Shown: one piece after another, positions 13,701-26,839 of the stretch
How the letters are laid out: every line of letters starts with the position of its first letter
Numbering within the stretch: the first letter of the stretch is position 1
From: Silurus meridionalis
Lineage: Eukaryota > Chordata > Actinopteri > Siluriformes > Siluridae
Direction: 5' to 3'
DNA length: 64,000 bases
Assembly (NCBI RefSeq): GCF_014805685.1
Contig: NC_060896.1
Location: 12,915,389 to 12,979,388 of the forward strand
Notes under the pieces: model-generated
The model's database searches: none
What the model was told of the DNA's origin: nothing
The model's input: only the letters and a program-made list of their open reading frames with translations
Program-made: the position numbers and the translations under genes

Positions 13701-16311
13701 CAGCTCTGATGACATGAGGAAAGGGGCACTCTTGAATTCTGACATAGTTCCTAAGCTGGTAAAGAACTTTCTGGAGTGCTCGTGCAGTCTCTTCATTTTT
13801 CATCCACACCTCCCTAGACTTCGAGCCCAGAAGGCATGAAACCTTTTGGGTTTTAGCTGAATGAGAAGCAGACTCATCCGGGTCCAACCTGGATAACCAG
13901 TTCCTGAGCTCGCAATTTGAGGTTTGAGAAATGCAGCCTGATATTAGTCTGCAGAGTGACTGGTGAAACTCCATGAACTCATACCGGGCCTGTCTACTGC
14001 TTATGGCAACTTTATTCTCAACAGGAGAATGAAGAACCTCAGGAACAGGGGACACAGGTGTTTTGAAGATGTCGGGCAAAATTATTTTAAAGCTAGTCAG
14101 TTTAAGGCAATGAGGAGGGATTTTATTTTGAGAAAATGTCACCTGATCAGTCAGAGTTGGACTTTGGGATTTTCCAGACAAACGGGATAGAAAATCAGAT
14201 TGCATTTGGTCACCGTTTTGAGTTTGCATAGCAACGCCATCCATCACACTACACGTAATATTGCTATCAAGGGTTTCAGTTGCGATTGGTTTTGAATCTG
14301 AATAAAGAGCATTCTTTATAGCAGTGTCACCCTCTGTCAATTCTAAATGGTCCTGTTCCTTTTTAACACCTACATTTTGATCGTTTTCACTATTTACAGG
14401 ACTGTGGCTTTCTTTTCCTGACTGACATGCATTTTCTTCGGGCTCTATTTTCTCCTTTTTTAGTTTTAATCTTAATACGTCTATGTCCAGATTTTTTTTA
14501 CAATCTATGTTTTGCACTTCTGGTTCATCTTTTGTTGGCTTAGAGTCAGGTGCCAGCATTGGAGAACTGAGATCTTGTGCAGGTGACAATACACCTGTAG
14601 CTTCTAAGTAGGCTTTGTAGGGGGCCAGACTAAAGACTTTGTTAATTACTGGCATTGGAGGGGAAGAAGGGTGATTAATTTCTTTTGCATTCAGTTGTAG
14701 CATTTTAACTTTAGCCAAAGAATCGTTTTCATGGCTTTTGTCAGGTTCCACTATATGCTTTTTAGATAGGACAGCACCACTGCCTGGTTTGTCTAAAAAA
14801 CATAAACTCTGATTTTTACTGAATATATCCCTAGTGAATGGTGGAGAGGCTGTGTAATTGTGACTATTAATAAGACAATTATCTTGCCCTCGACATTGAA
14901 TGGATGAATTTTGAAGATGTAAATTATTTGAAACCAAATAGTGGGCTTGGGGGTTATTCTGATGCAAAGTCCCTTTATTTCCAAGCTGTGATTGAGAAGG
15001 TAGTTCCTGGTTGGCGACTGCATTCTGCTCTCGCCGAATAGAAAAGTCCAGGGGTTGTTCGATCTGTTGCATAACAGGAGGACAAAACTGTCTCTTATTG
15101 AATGGGTTCATTTGTCTATTTAAGTGTGTTCTACAAGCAGGATCGGCAGGTACATTCCTGACAGCTGGGTGACCGGGAGGGACCACAGTGTAGGGATTCC
15201 TGAAATCTCTAAAGAAATTATGAAGAATAGGGTGCTGCCCAGATGTTTGCTGAGAATTATCAGGTTTGTAAACATCAATGTTATTCTTTGGACAATAAAG
15301 CAAGGAATGTTGAGGTATATCTCGATACTTAGATGGGTGAGGACACCCATCTTGATAAATCTGCATGTGCGTTCCATATTGAACCTCAGGCATTTGTTCA
15401 TACATAGGAGTCCGATCCTTATGTGCCTGTCGGGGCATCTGGAAACGTTGGCAGTGATCTGGTGAAGAAAGGACAATTGGGTGAGCGTGGTTATATATAT
15501 AGTTGCTATGGCGTGGATCAGAAAAAGCAGAAAACCTTTCAGGTACGCTTGGGCTGAGACTATGGTACCCGTCTGTGGTTACATCTTTTAATGATGCCCT
15601 CTCTCCACAATGCTCAAATGGCAATAATCTCTGCTGCATCAAGGCTTCAGACTCCTTTTTATTCATGCAGGTCCAGTGACCATAATAGGTTATCCGATCA
15701 TCATCAAACACTTGTGGGGGCACCCGCTGCAATCCTTGGTCCATTCTATAACCGTGTCCCACTATGCACTTTTGGCTAGCACAACAAGGACCATGTCCAT
15801 ACACTGGTTTTGGAATAGCAAGTCCACCAGATTTTTCTGCTGTTGAGGGTGATAAGCTTGTGCATCCTACAGGAACTTTCCTAAAAGGAACAGGGGACAT
15901 TAATCCTGCACTACTAGGGCTTTGCTTACTCAGACTTCTAGTAGAGTAGCCAAATTTCTGCTTTGCTGCTACTGTGGGGGAGCCATTGTCCTCAGGGTAA
16001 TTCATATTTTCAGGCCTATAAATGACTTGATTTGTAAGTGACCCCTCTGTGGCTGAAGCATGAACCACAGGGCTCCCTCCATTTCTCACAAAAATCCTTG
16101 AGGGACTCCATGTTGAGGGAAGATCTAAAGACTCTTGTCCACCGAGAGTGCAAGACATATAGGTGTGTCTGTAGGGTAAAGACTCGTCTTGGGAGTACTG
16201 AGGCAAGCTGTTGACTTTGGAAAGCCCTGAAGTGCTCACAGTATCCTCTAGTCTTGCTCTCTTGCCTTGAGGTAGAGGATCCACGAAACTCTGCACCCGC
16301 TTGCTGTTCAT
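7714..16311 (-). CDS. C15orf39: C15orf39 homologue (DUF5525 family) with a C-terminal spindlin-like Tudor domain
   Basis: Two coding exons: 16311-13443 (956 codons plus one base) and 8711-7714, joined in phase to give a predicted 1288 aa. Blocks shared with human C15orf39 as I recall it: SSPPMPVINKVFSLAPYKAYL near residue 550, CPFPHVIRAGAVF near 865, then EHRVELRPTTLSEE and LPDIYPD up to about 950. The middle is long, Ser/Pro/His-rich and probably disordered. It has a CtBP-type PLDFS motif near residue 419 and sumoylation-type VKKE near 645; VKIE lies near 1066 in the last exon. The last exon then gives an Arg/Lys/His-rich stretch (about 1151-1184, a likely NLS) and a final 66 residues (about 1222-1288) with WYKGVV, KYDSEPEW and LELLVDY, resembling a Spin/Ssty Tudor repeat. 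A nuclear role is inferred; molecular function is not known. The start is the first ATG after an upstream stop. Gene identity is firm; assignment of the last exon rests on phase and splice sites. Confidence 0.82.
11951..12361. mobile_element. MITE with perfect 17-bp terminal inverted repeats
   Basis: The left end begins ACAGTAATCCCCCGCTT and the right end is its exact reverse complement (12345-12361). TA dinucleotides lie at both edges, so a TA target duplication is possible. There is no coding capacity. A related but more diverged element is at 54011-54306. Confidence 0.8.
12519..13378 (+). mobile_element. Tc1/mariner-like element with a broken transposase
   Basis: The terminal inverted repeats are about 32 bp and imperfect. 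The left end starts TACAGTGGTGGGCAAAAC; the right end, read on the other strand, starts with ACCACCGTGGCC. Internal plus-strand translation around 12930-13095 gives fragments such as GTGIGLLRTGVKSFS and LGHPEKSL that resemble the middle of Tc1 transposases. Large parts of the gene are missing, so it is inactive. Confidence 0.8.
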
Positions 16312-18330
16312 TATTCAATCCTTTTTTAAGGTTATATATTCACACCTGATATCACCTATTAAAAGACAAAGAAACAAGTCAGATGGCAAATTTTTTACTG
16401 GCGGGATAATTATATTTGAACCCTGAGCTTTCTCCATTACATTTACACTACTATAATACATCATTACAAAGGCAAAAAATATGATTAAGATAAAAAACAT
16501 TTTCACAGAATATGAGAAAAAGAAATTTAAAAGACAAAATAAGCCTTTGTCTAGACCATTTTATATTTCTAAATTTTTTTTTTTTTATAAATAAAAGGTT
16601 AGATTTTCTTGAAACAGGATAACAGCCTAAGGCATATTCTTTTGTGTGCTTAGGTTTATGGAGCCAGTAATGGAACAAACCACACCTTGACCTATTGAGG
16701 ATTAAAAAGAATAAATCCCTTTATTAAATTGCTTGTAATTAACTTGAGGTTGTGTACAATGTACGCCGCATTAGCCATTCTAATTCACTAAAACAACTGA
16801 AAAGCAGTTGAGTAAATTCACGGCTAATATTTTGAGGCATCATTAAGTAACAATCTGAAAAACCCCTTTTTACATATTGCTGGTATGTAACACTACATGT
16901 CAGTCACTAAAACTAGTTTCCCGGGGCTTGACCAGGGTGGCACCATCTGAATATCCACATCATCATGTAGCAAAACAAAGAAAAACATGCATCCCAGTGT
17001 ATGGACAACACCTAATCTGGGTTTCTTAATCTTGCTTCTTTTTTTACATTTACAAAAACCTGCCTTTTATCAGGGGAGTGTAGACTTAAATATTCAATTA
17101 AATCATATATTATATATACACAGATCTAAATGAGAAAATTTTTAACATTATATTATAACTGCCTGTTCGGTTAATACTTTGCTGACATCTAGGTGTGTTT
17201 ATATTGAACTTGTAAAAGGAAACACCCAATTAATAATGACTTGGGTGGTCATATTTTGATTTATAGATTAATACATGTAACCTGTTGTTGTGTCATAAAT
17301 CATTTGTATGTTATTCCCAAAATTCATAAACGTACTCGTGTACATTAAAGTATAAAAAAGTGCTTCTATATTTCCCTGAGAGTTCTAGGCTCAATCCCAA
17401 ATAGCTCAGTGCTCTTTACCAAGGCAGTTCATCATACAATAGTCCAGTCTAATAGTAATCTAGTCCGTGTACTTAATATGTACTTGGGTGGTGAAGAGTC
17501 AGTGGCTCGGGGGAGAGAATATTCCGGAGGGTCATGATGAAACATTTCTGATTTTCATCTCGAAAAATAGACGGGGACTTGTGCGACAATTTAAAAAAAA
17601 AAAAAAGACCTATACCTATAAAATGATCTATTTATAACTCGGAACTGGAAAAGATATGTTTTCACGTGTAAGCGCAGTCTGCATGCATGCATACCCAGTG
17701 CAGATGCCGCTACCCACGCAGCCAGCAAACAGCGCAAACCCACGAGTCCATCTTAATTTTAGAGTCACTTAGGAAACTTCCGTCAACATCTACAATCCGC
17801 TTGAACAACTTTCAGCCCAAAACACACACACACACTTCTCTAAAGTCAGCAGTTTTCCGTCATGCTAAAGTCAAACTACCCCTTTCAGTGAGTGTTTAAA
17901 GCGTCTCCACACGTTTGCGAATGTTTAATCCGCGTTTGGATTGATGAGACCTCGTCTCTTAACGCGCAGCACACAGCCAGCTCTCTTGGCTCTCATGTGC
18001 TCTCCATGTCCAAGCAGATGCTGAAAGCTCATCCCAAACCAAACTCACCTGCTCAAAACTGCAACACCAAAAAGACAAACGCAGGATGAAGACTCTGGAT
18101 GTTTGTTTTTTTTTGTATCCTCCATCCTAATAAACAACACATATCATCTTAAACTCACCGAGGAGAGAAAACCCTGTTCATCCAACTCCAGCCTCAGTTA
18201 AACTAGGCCAAAAGCCAAAAAGCGAAAGTCAGTCATTATTCTTCTAGTTCCAGAGAAAGCGTTTGGAGAACTTTAGGAGATGGAGATGGGGTGAAGGCTG
18301 CGCAGATAGTACTGCCTTATTTCCTTTCTC
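16312..18330 (-). promoter_or_regulatory. 5' UTR, first intron and promoter region of the C15orf39 homologue
   Basis: Upstream of the ATG at 16311 an acceptor fits at about 16356-16358 (pyrimidine tract then TAG), with a second candidate at 16346-16348. A matching GTGAGT donor on the minus strand lies at 18158-18153, so a non-coding first exon probably ends at 18159. The DNA from about 17500 to 18330 has more G+C and CpG than its surroundings, as expected for a CpG promoter. The transcription start is not determined. Confidence 0.5.
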
Positions 18331-18449
18331 AGGAGTTTGTAGGCGTCAGTTCAAAAGTATGTAAGCTGTTGGCACACGGTTAACCAATTACAACATGACA
18401 GAAGAAGAGGGAGGATCTAAAGGTTACCGCTGAAGCAAAGCACTAATGT

Positions 18450-18451
<2 letters not shown>

Positions 18452-18485
<34 letters not shown>
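18452..18485. repeat. (GT)n microsatellite
   Basis: Uninterrupted GT dinucleotide run. Confidence 0.95.
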
Positions 18486-18486
<1 letters not shown>

Positions 18487-18650
18487 TTTAAACATTAACA
18501 GCCACAAAATTGTGAAGCGCTTATTTGCTTAAGAGCATTTGCAAAATGCATTTTATATCAGTGATGCCATAGATTTGTTTTTAGTTTTTTTTACTGCAGT
18601 TTTGTAAAACATTTAAATCACTATAAAATGTATACATTCTCTAACATCAA

Positions 18651-18656
<6 letters not shown>

Positions 18657-18722
<66 letters not shown>
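18657..18722. repeat. (TA)n microsatellite
   Basis: Uninterrupted TA run of about 66 bases, self-complementary. Confidence 0.95.
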
Positions 18723-18725
<3 letters not shown>

Positions 18726-20084
18726 ACATTGACCATTATCTTTTTATCAATCTGGCATTTGGGTTTTTTGCATTTTCCCATGATTTATTTATTTATTTTT
18801 TAAATAAAAATAAAAATAACAATTATGGTGACAAGTCTTCTTGACCTTAAACATTCAGTTGCAATATTCAACCATGATACTGATTAGCTTTTGTGCTTAT
18901 GAATAACTTTATTATTATCTTCATGATTTATTGTATTTATATGATTTACATATTGACTAAATTGATAAAATTATTGAGACCTCTGACTGTTTCAGCCATG
19001 TGTGTTTCTTCCCCGAACGTCTAGCCCAAAGTTAGAGGCATACAATTGTGTAGAATGTCTTTAGTTGCGAAAGCATTGAATTGTCCCTTTGCTTAAACTA
19101 GGAGACCGAATCCTGTTTCAACATGACAATGTCCCTGGGACTATGGTGCTTTTTACTTTTTATGCATTTGCATTATAAGGTTTTTCTCCCATGTATTACA
19201 TCTACTTTTTTTGTGGTACACAGTCAAATCAGTATATTCAAAGCAAGTGATGAATGTGTTTTAGAATCAGCATATTTGAAACATGAGAGAGCACAATGCA
19301 CTTTGAATTAACTTTTGAAGTGTTGATCTGTCAAGAATAATACATATATCAAAATAATGGATAGTCAGTGTTTGATAAGGTAATAGTTGCAAAAATAGCT
19401 ACTCTGAATGCGAATGGGCGTGTTTTCTTTAGAACTGCCTGTTTGTTTCTGCATAATAAAGTTCTTCTTCTTTGACACCATAACTCTAAATCCTGAACTT
19501 AGTTTGTTTCTTTTGCTTGAAATTTAAACTTTGTTATTTAATTTATTACTTTTGATATTAATTGGCCATGACATGTGCTCCATGAAGCAATGGTTTACAT
19601 AGGTTAAAGTTGGAGATCTTGAGTGGCCTGCTATGGAGCTCTGATCTCAACTCTACTGAACACTTTTGGAACACTGACAGTACCTCAGGTCTCCTCACGC
19701 TATATTTGCTATATATATAATATACATATTTAATTTTCTTGCACTCGAGAAAGATTAAAAGTACATCATTTGATCGTCATGATTTTTCTAGGTTTATTTC
19801 TAGGTAAATGATACATTCCAGATGTCCAAAAAGTACACTCATATGAGTACTCCCAATGACAAAGGAAAGGTGCCTTTCATTGATGTGGCTAATGCGAAAG
19901 GTTTGTGGCTATGATTCGTTCAAGTGAAGGAAAGAACCAATATTATTATAAAGAACAATTATTAAAGTATGATGACTAACATAGTCAGATATTCAAAGCA
20001 CATTTGACTATGCTAGATATCATACTTTAATCATTGCACAGTGTATATTCTGAACTGAAGGATTATCAAAAAATTACTGTCAGT

Positions 20085-20773
20085 CAGAGGTGTATGAAGT
20101 ACACAAACCATGTAGAGATCGAGCAGGTAAAATATTACTCCAGTAAAATTAAATGTGCTCCCTTTAACCTTTTTTTTTCACTTGACTAAAAGTACAAAAG
20201 TGTTTGCCTTCAAATGTACTTAAGTATCCAAATATTGATTCTGACTATAATGTCTTATAATTTTTGTCACAAGACTCTGTGCTTAATCGACTCAGTTAAT
20301 TTGAAAAGACTCTAATGCTACTCTTAGCACATCAATCTATCAATGTTATGATATTAATTAGTCAAACACTGATTGATATCTTTTAAACTTATCAATTGAT
20401 CAATTATCAATTATTTTCAATTACTTCAAAAGAATAATGCAAATAAGGCCACAGGTGTTGTAGCGAGTCAGAGTCAGGAGTTTCTTCTATCATTCCTCTC
20501 AAAATGTTCTGCTTGTTGTTAAACGGATGCTGAACTGTAGCTAGTTGGAGCTAAGTAGATACCACCACGCTCTACCCTATTGGTGGCTTGCTGCATGCTT
20601 GGCCAGATGAATTTTCCCACTTATAAATAAAAAGGAATTACTGACAAAATGTTGTTGAGTAAAAAGTGAGATATTTGACTTGAAAATGTAGTAAAGTAAA
20701 ATTCTCACGATATGCAAAAAAGCTACTTAAGTACAGTAATGAATTACATTTACTTCATTACTGTCCACCTTTG
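20085..20773. mobile_element. hAT-like non-autonomous element
   Basis: The left end CAGAGGTGTATGAAGTAC and the right end, read in reverse complement as CAAAGGTGGACAGTAATG, form imperfect terminal inverted repeats of the type common in fish hAT MITEs. There is no transposase frame inside. Confidence 0.6.
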
Positions 20774-21017
20774 ATATCAGCACACTTTATTTCCTGTAAG
20801 TGTAGTTTACTCATGAAACCAAGATTATAATTGCATCAGCTGCTAAAATTTCACCATCTCTATATTTATTCACTTTATGTCTTAGAAGTTGGGTTAGTTT
20901 GTATTTGTGTCATGGCCTGTTTTTAAGAGGAAGTTTGGTGTTGCATGTTAATGGGCATGACTGGAATATTTTCAAATTACATAAAACAGAAGTTGTGGAG
21001 TTGTGGACACCATAACT

Positions 21018-21020
<3 letters not shown>

Positions 21021-21080
<60 letters not shown>
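21021..21080. repeat. (GT)n microsatellite
   Basis: A GT run of 60 bases. A minus-strand open frame of repeated Thr-His across it is an artefact. Confidence 0.95.
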
Positions 21081-21081
<1 letters not shown>

Positions 21082-21149
21082 AGAAAAAAAATATTAAACA
21101 TCTTGGTTCAATTATCTTCTGCTAATTAGGATTAGTATTTTCAGGTCAT

Positions 21150-21152
21150 ATA

Positions 21153-21183
<31 letters not shown>

Positions 21184-21185
21184 AT
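21150..21185. repeat. (AAAT)n microsatellite
   Basis: About nine tetranucleotide units. Confidence 0.9.
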
Positions 21186-21780
21186 CAGCACAATTAAAAT
21201 AAGACAAAAAACAATTTCAACAAAAAGTTCCAAATTGCTTTTGCTACCCCTTTATCAAATTCTCTCATACTCCCACTAGATTAGTTGATGTGGACTACAA
21301 ACAGTAGATATTATAAAAGTAAAATTCTTACTATTGCTTAAACAAAAGCAAAACAGCAGCTTAAAAAGATCTGGTCCAACTTTTAATACATTGATCTCAT
21401 CAAGTTGATGTTGGTTTTTCTTTTTACCAAAAAAGGTTTTCCCAACAATATTGGTCTTGGTTTCCCCAACAATACCATTTTCGGTCAAGGTCACCCTCTT
21501 GCCCTTTCTTTTGATTAACATTTAAGAGTGGTGCAGCCCTAGTTAAAACACATTCCATTGCCATAAATTTTAATAGGCAGACTTACTCCCAACACAGACA
21601 GTGAAAAAAATGTGGTTATATTCTCAGACATGAATTTAAATAAATTAACTGAATGCATGATGGTTATTTTTCATTTACCATATTTTACTACTTCTTCATA
21701 ACTTCATTATAGATTATGCATATAATATAAACAATGAGAAAATATAGATCCGTTTTAAATACTCCAGAAAAGCAGGACAA

Positions 21781-22107
21781 ATGAGCAAGTGTGAGGAGTT
21801 TGACATGGGCCAAATTGTGATGGCTAGACAACTGGGTCAAAGATTGTACAAAATTACAAGTTTTGTTTGGTGTGCCTGTTATGCAGCGGTTAGTACCTAC
21901 CAAAAATGGTCCAAGGAAGGACAACTGATTCAGCATCTGTGGAAAGTGCTTAAATCCACCTCACAACATTCAGGATTTAAGAACCAGAACTCATTCAGTG
22001 ATCATGTGGAGTTTATGCCTCGATGTGTCAGAGCTGTTTTGCCAGCAAAAGGTGGAGCTACATCATATTTGGCAGGTAGTTTTAAAGATTCAGGTGTTTT
22101 ATGTTAA
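21781..22107 (+). pseudogene. Internally deleted Tc1-like transposase remnant, still an open frame
   Basis: A 108-codon open frame whose start (EFDMGQIVMARQLGQ ... YQKWSKEGQ) looks like the N-terminal helix-turn-helix of Tc1-family transposases. Its end (HVEFMPRCVRAVLPAKGGAT) looks like the extreme C-terminus (typical form: ESMPRRV..V..AKGG.T). The DDE catalytic core is missing between them, so it cannot catalyse transposition. Only the DNA-binding part might survive. No terminal repeats were found around it. Confidence 0.6.
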
Positions 22108-23307
22108 AAGCAGGTTCTTATATGTCATATTGTCTTGGGTGGAAGTGCATGTAATTGCACTATATAATTGTTCATCCTTGGAGATTACTGAATCGTAGTC
22201 TAGACAAGCTGTTGCTGTCCATGAGACCCCCTTGGGTTTTTGGTTTCTGCTCCTAAGCTTGGTTTCTCTCTGAGGAAGACCACATGGCACATTACACTGT
22301 TTGTTGTCTTGGTATCAGAACTGCCAGTCGATAAGTGCCAACAAGAGACCCTTAAATAAACCCCTATAATTAAACCATATACTGTATGCAAAAAAAGAAA
22401 AACACTCAACATTTGGGAAACATAAGCTAAACCGATCAGCCCAGAATATGTATGAGTATGAACTGGTGAGAATCACGGTTTATATACCCTCATAGGGTCC
22501 CATTCTTAAGAAAAATAGGTCATTCTAAATAGAAGAGGAAGTATAATTAAAACAGCTAGATGGGAGAGAGCACACAGAAAGCAGTGCCCAGTGCATCTTT
22601 TAGTCTTATTTGTAAGAAATAACACTGACAAGTTCCAGCCTCAGTTGTACTACTAGGATATGGAGCTGTTTTGAAAATACAGCATCATGGTATTATTACA
22701 GCTATCTTAATTCTTAAATGTTTGGTCTTTATATATAAATTTCAGCATAGAGTGTGTATAACAGGTCTTCAAATAGCAGACTGGAAGCAATGTGGCATCA
22801 GGAAATGTAAATGACACCACTTACAGTAAAATATCATGAGGTTTGCATTTGCACACCCATAGTCATTTATATGTATTTTACCCTGAAGCTAGGGATTATA
22901 TGTATAACATTTGAAAGAAATATAATTGATTCTACAATGTTGTGTGCTTGTTTTTTTGCCATCATTGTTGGCATCTGAGATGCTTGCAGATGTTAAAATC
23001 ACAGGTGCTTTCTTGTGATGACCCCCCCAGCTTTATCCCACTAAACTTGTGCAGTTCTTTCTGAGGAAGCTTAATCAGCACATGTTCCAGTGTCAGTCCC
23101 TGCTATGAGTTCACTCCACCGTAGAGTTACATCAGCCAAGTCTGTGATACCTGTAATCTACCTGGGGGAACAGCACAAGGGTGGGTGGTGTTGTGAGTGG
23201 GGCTCCCTTCATTCCCAAAGGACAGCAAGAGGAAATATCAGAAGTGTTTATTCAACCATGGTGACACCTCACCTCTGTTGGGGAACAATCACATGACTCT
23301 CCTTGTA

Positions 23308-23310
<3 letters not shown>

Positions 23311-23378
<68 letters not shown>
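23311..23378. repeat. (TA)n microsatellite
   Basis: A TA run of about 68 bases, followed by a T-rich stretch. Confidence 0.95.
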
Positions 23379-23383
<5 letters not shown>

Positions 23384-24769
23384 TTTTTTTTTTCTTTTCT
23401 AAGAAGGATTCGTGGAGTGCAAATCGGGATAATAGTACAATTCTTTGTACAGCTGCCTGTTGAGGAAAAGGTACCAGGGCACACATCCCTTATTCCCATC
23501 CACAATGCACATCAGTAAACTGACCAGGACTTGGTTAGTTTATATCTTGCTTCTCATCTCTAGTTGCACCTCCTCCATTTACTCCCTGGTCCTGTGATGT
23601 CACTCCCTCTGCTTGATTAATGTTTCCCTCCCTACCCGAGTGTCTGTTTTTTTTTTCCCAAACCAACAGCTCAGCAGCCAATGGCAAGTGAACAAGTAGC
23701 AAGCTTAGACGTGGCAACCATACACAAGGCAGCACGCATCTTCAACACCACAGCTGCTTTGTTAAGCAAATCAGATGTGACAAAGTTGGTCTAATGGGAG
23801 GTAAAAGGAAATAGCAGAGTCAAATTACCCCCCACCCCCCAAATCTACTGATCTATTTTATTTACCACGATACAGGACAGTTAGAAATATATGACTGAAT
23901 TCATTTAAAACATTGAAAAGTCTTGGTTCAAGCCTGACCAGCCAATCTAAGCTGCCATTCACACTTCACACCAGGCAAGCAGAACTGAAAGCCTGAAAGT
24001 CACACTTCCCTTTCAACAGTAACAAGTAACGACTTGTGTTGCTTATCTAGTCTTGCATAAAAGGGAATTTGTTGCTTATCTACTGTTGAAATTAGATCAA
24101 AATCATAGGACCTTACATTATTAAGTCCCATATACAGGACCTTATTTCCACAAGAAGTGTTTTAGTGTGAAATCTATGAAATTCAATTACTTTGAATCCT
24201 GATGGATTCTCTACTGTTTAATCAATCTTAAGCACATATCTTAAAAAGCAATTCAAATGCTTGTCCAGATCATTTTGTTATTAACAAACACCAACACCCT
24301 TCAGTATAACAATTACATGCTTTATGATTATGGACTCATGGAACTTTTACAATATGGGATGCAATGATTCAGTGCTATCAGCTAAGTCATAAGATCACTG
24401 TATGCACCTATTGTTTACTGAATGATGATTATCATTTAAACTGTAGTTTATCTCAACAAAAGATGCAGAAATAACAACATCCAAGAAAAAACATGCTTTA
24501 AATGTACTTTAAACAAACATACTAAATCATTGCATTATTTTATCATTTTTGGACTACTTTTGGATTTTGGCTGCAACATGTCTCACAGTTCTACAGGGCC
24601 ATGTTTACCACTATGTAGCATCTCACTTCTTTTAACAAAAATTTGTATACATCTGGAAACTGAAGAGACCAGTTTTGGGAGAGGAATACTGTGCCATTTG
24701 TGTATAATACCGGATAAACAGCTGTTCAACAGTCCTGGGCCTTTTTTGTCGTATTTTTAGTTTCAAAAG

Positions 24770-26132
24770 CAGCAAATGTTTTCAACTGGTAAAAGGTATG
24801 GACTGCAGGCAGGGCAGCATCCAGATTATTCTACTATGAAGCCATGCTGTTGTAATAGATGCAGGATGTGGTTTAGCATTATCTTGCCAGGTCTTTCCTA
24901 AACCCCCCCCCCCAAAAAAAAAAAAAAAACCCCACATTATCTGGATTTTGATGCTTTGAAACCTTTTAATTAGCATTAATGGTGTTTTTCCAGATATGAA
25001 AGCTGCCCATTCCACAAGTACTAATCACAACATACCATCAGAGATGCAATCTGTTAGACTGATGATGGTTTTCCCTTTAAACCTTTTGTATTCTTATGTG
25101 TTTCTATCCTGCATGAAATATATTTTGTGTGATTAATGTGTGATTAGAATCAGCACACTCCCTCACACACTTTCTGAATTAGGTGATTTGTCAAGTGTAA
25201 TAATTGTGTCAAAAGAACAATTTTGAAGCCAAGCCAAGATTTGTAGTGTTGCTCAGAACAGAGGGTCATGAATCACATGCTATTTCTTTAAAAAAATAAT
25301 GATGGATTTGCTCCTCTACCATTTTTTTTTTTTTTATTAGGAAGAACCTGGGCATTTAAAAATAATGGTGGTGGATAAGGGAATGACTGTAAAGTAGAAA
25401 AGATTGGCTTTATACAGATGATAGAACAGAGTACCTAACATGTATGTTTACTGTTTTTTATCTGAACTTAGTTTGTTTCTTTTACTTGGCATTTGAACTT
25501 TGTTATTGAATTTGTTACTATTGATAATAAATGGCTACAACAGACTGACAACTTATAACATGCAGGATGGTCCCTCTTCTCTTTAGTCTGGATGTGGAGT
25601 CCATGGTCTCCAAATGAATTTTAAATTTCGATTTGTCTGACCACAGAACAGTTTTCTAATTTGCCTCAGTAAATTTTAAATGAGCTTTGGCCTAGAGAAG
25701 ACTGAGGCGTTTCTGGAACGTGTTTACATATATCTATTCTTTGCATAATAGAGTTATAATCTGTATTTGTGGATGGCCCTGTGAACTGTGTTTACAGATA
25801 ATGATTTCTGAAGGTGTTTCTAAGCCCATGCAGTGATTTTCTTTACAGAATCATTCCTGTTTTTAATGCGGTGCTGCTTGGGGTCCTGAAGATGACGGAC
25901 ATCCAGTATTGATTTCCATCCTTTTTCCTTGCGCACACATTTTTTTTTTATATTCTTGAAATCTTTTCTTAACCTGTTTCTTAACATTGTAGATTTCCTC
26001 AGTTTAAACATTTTATATGTTTTCTATGCTCTAATGTGAATAGAATATTGGTTTATGAGATTTGCAAATCATTGCATTCTGTTTTCATTTAAATCTTATA
26101 CACAGCGTCCAGACATAAAAAACTGGGTTGTA
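24770..26132. mobile_element. DNA-transposon-like repeat, copy A (related to 51957-52860)
   Basis: Two parts match the copy near 52 kb: 24780-24890 (GGCAGGGCAGCATCCAGAT and onward) and the end at 26040-26132, which reads GTACAACCCAG on the opposite strand and matches the start of the other copy (CTACAACCCCAATTC). This ACAACCCCAATTCC-type terminus belongs to an abundant fish repeat. I could not assign its superfamily, and the left end is unclear. Confidence 0.55.
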
Positions 26133-26517
26133 CTAGAACTTCAAACATTACATTACAGTACATTTAAATAAGTAAATAACATTAATTTGTACTTATTAAA
26201 TGGCTTTTAATTGTTATTGCTAATGCTGGGGGCTGACTGGTTTTAAGCTTTGGATATAAACTTGATATATAAATTGCCTGTCAGAGTTTGGAAATAACCA
26301 GTCTTTTATTGTTTTTGAGACACATGAATGTTCCTTTTGTTTATATGCAAACAAATTGGCAAAAACACACAAAAATTGGACATTGAATGACTGAAAGAAT
26401 GTTCTGTTGGCAATTGAGTCCACATTTGACATTTTGGGCCTTAACAAAAGAACTTATGTAAGATGGAAAATGGGAGAGAGGTTACCAGACTGCTTCACAC
26501 CCACAGTCAAAAATGGA

Positions 26518-26569
26518 GGTTAATGGTTTGGGCTTTTGGAGCAGGTTAATGGTTTGGGCTTTTGGAGCA
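26518..26569. repeat. Two tandem copies of a 26-bp unit
   Basis: Copies at 26518-26543 and 26544-26569 are identical and begin GGTTAATGGTTTGGG. They lie inside the Tc1 relic. Confidence 0.9.
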
Positions 26570-26839
26570 GGTTGGAGAGTTATTTCAGATGAAAGAAAAA
26601 CTGAACCAACGTGTCTACAATTCCATACATTAACACAATGCAAATCTGTCTGGACTGATGCTAATTGGAACCAACTTCACCATACAAAAAGGCAATAACC
26701 CTAAGCATACATCCAAGGTCTGTCAGCATTATTTAGTGAGCAAACAGTCGGCTGGAGTGTTATCTATCATGGAATGACAGTCACCACACCTAAATCCTAT
26801 TCAACTGCTCTGAGATGAACCGGATCACAAGGTCGTACA

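Noticed and set aside
15120..15476. Open frames of 113-118 codons on both strands within the giant exon
   Set aside because: Shadows of the 963-codon frame; no recognisable domain.
23197..23505. Frames with long Tyr-Ile runs near the (TA)n tract
   Set aside because: Translation of a dinucleotide repeat, not a protein.
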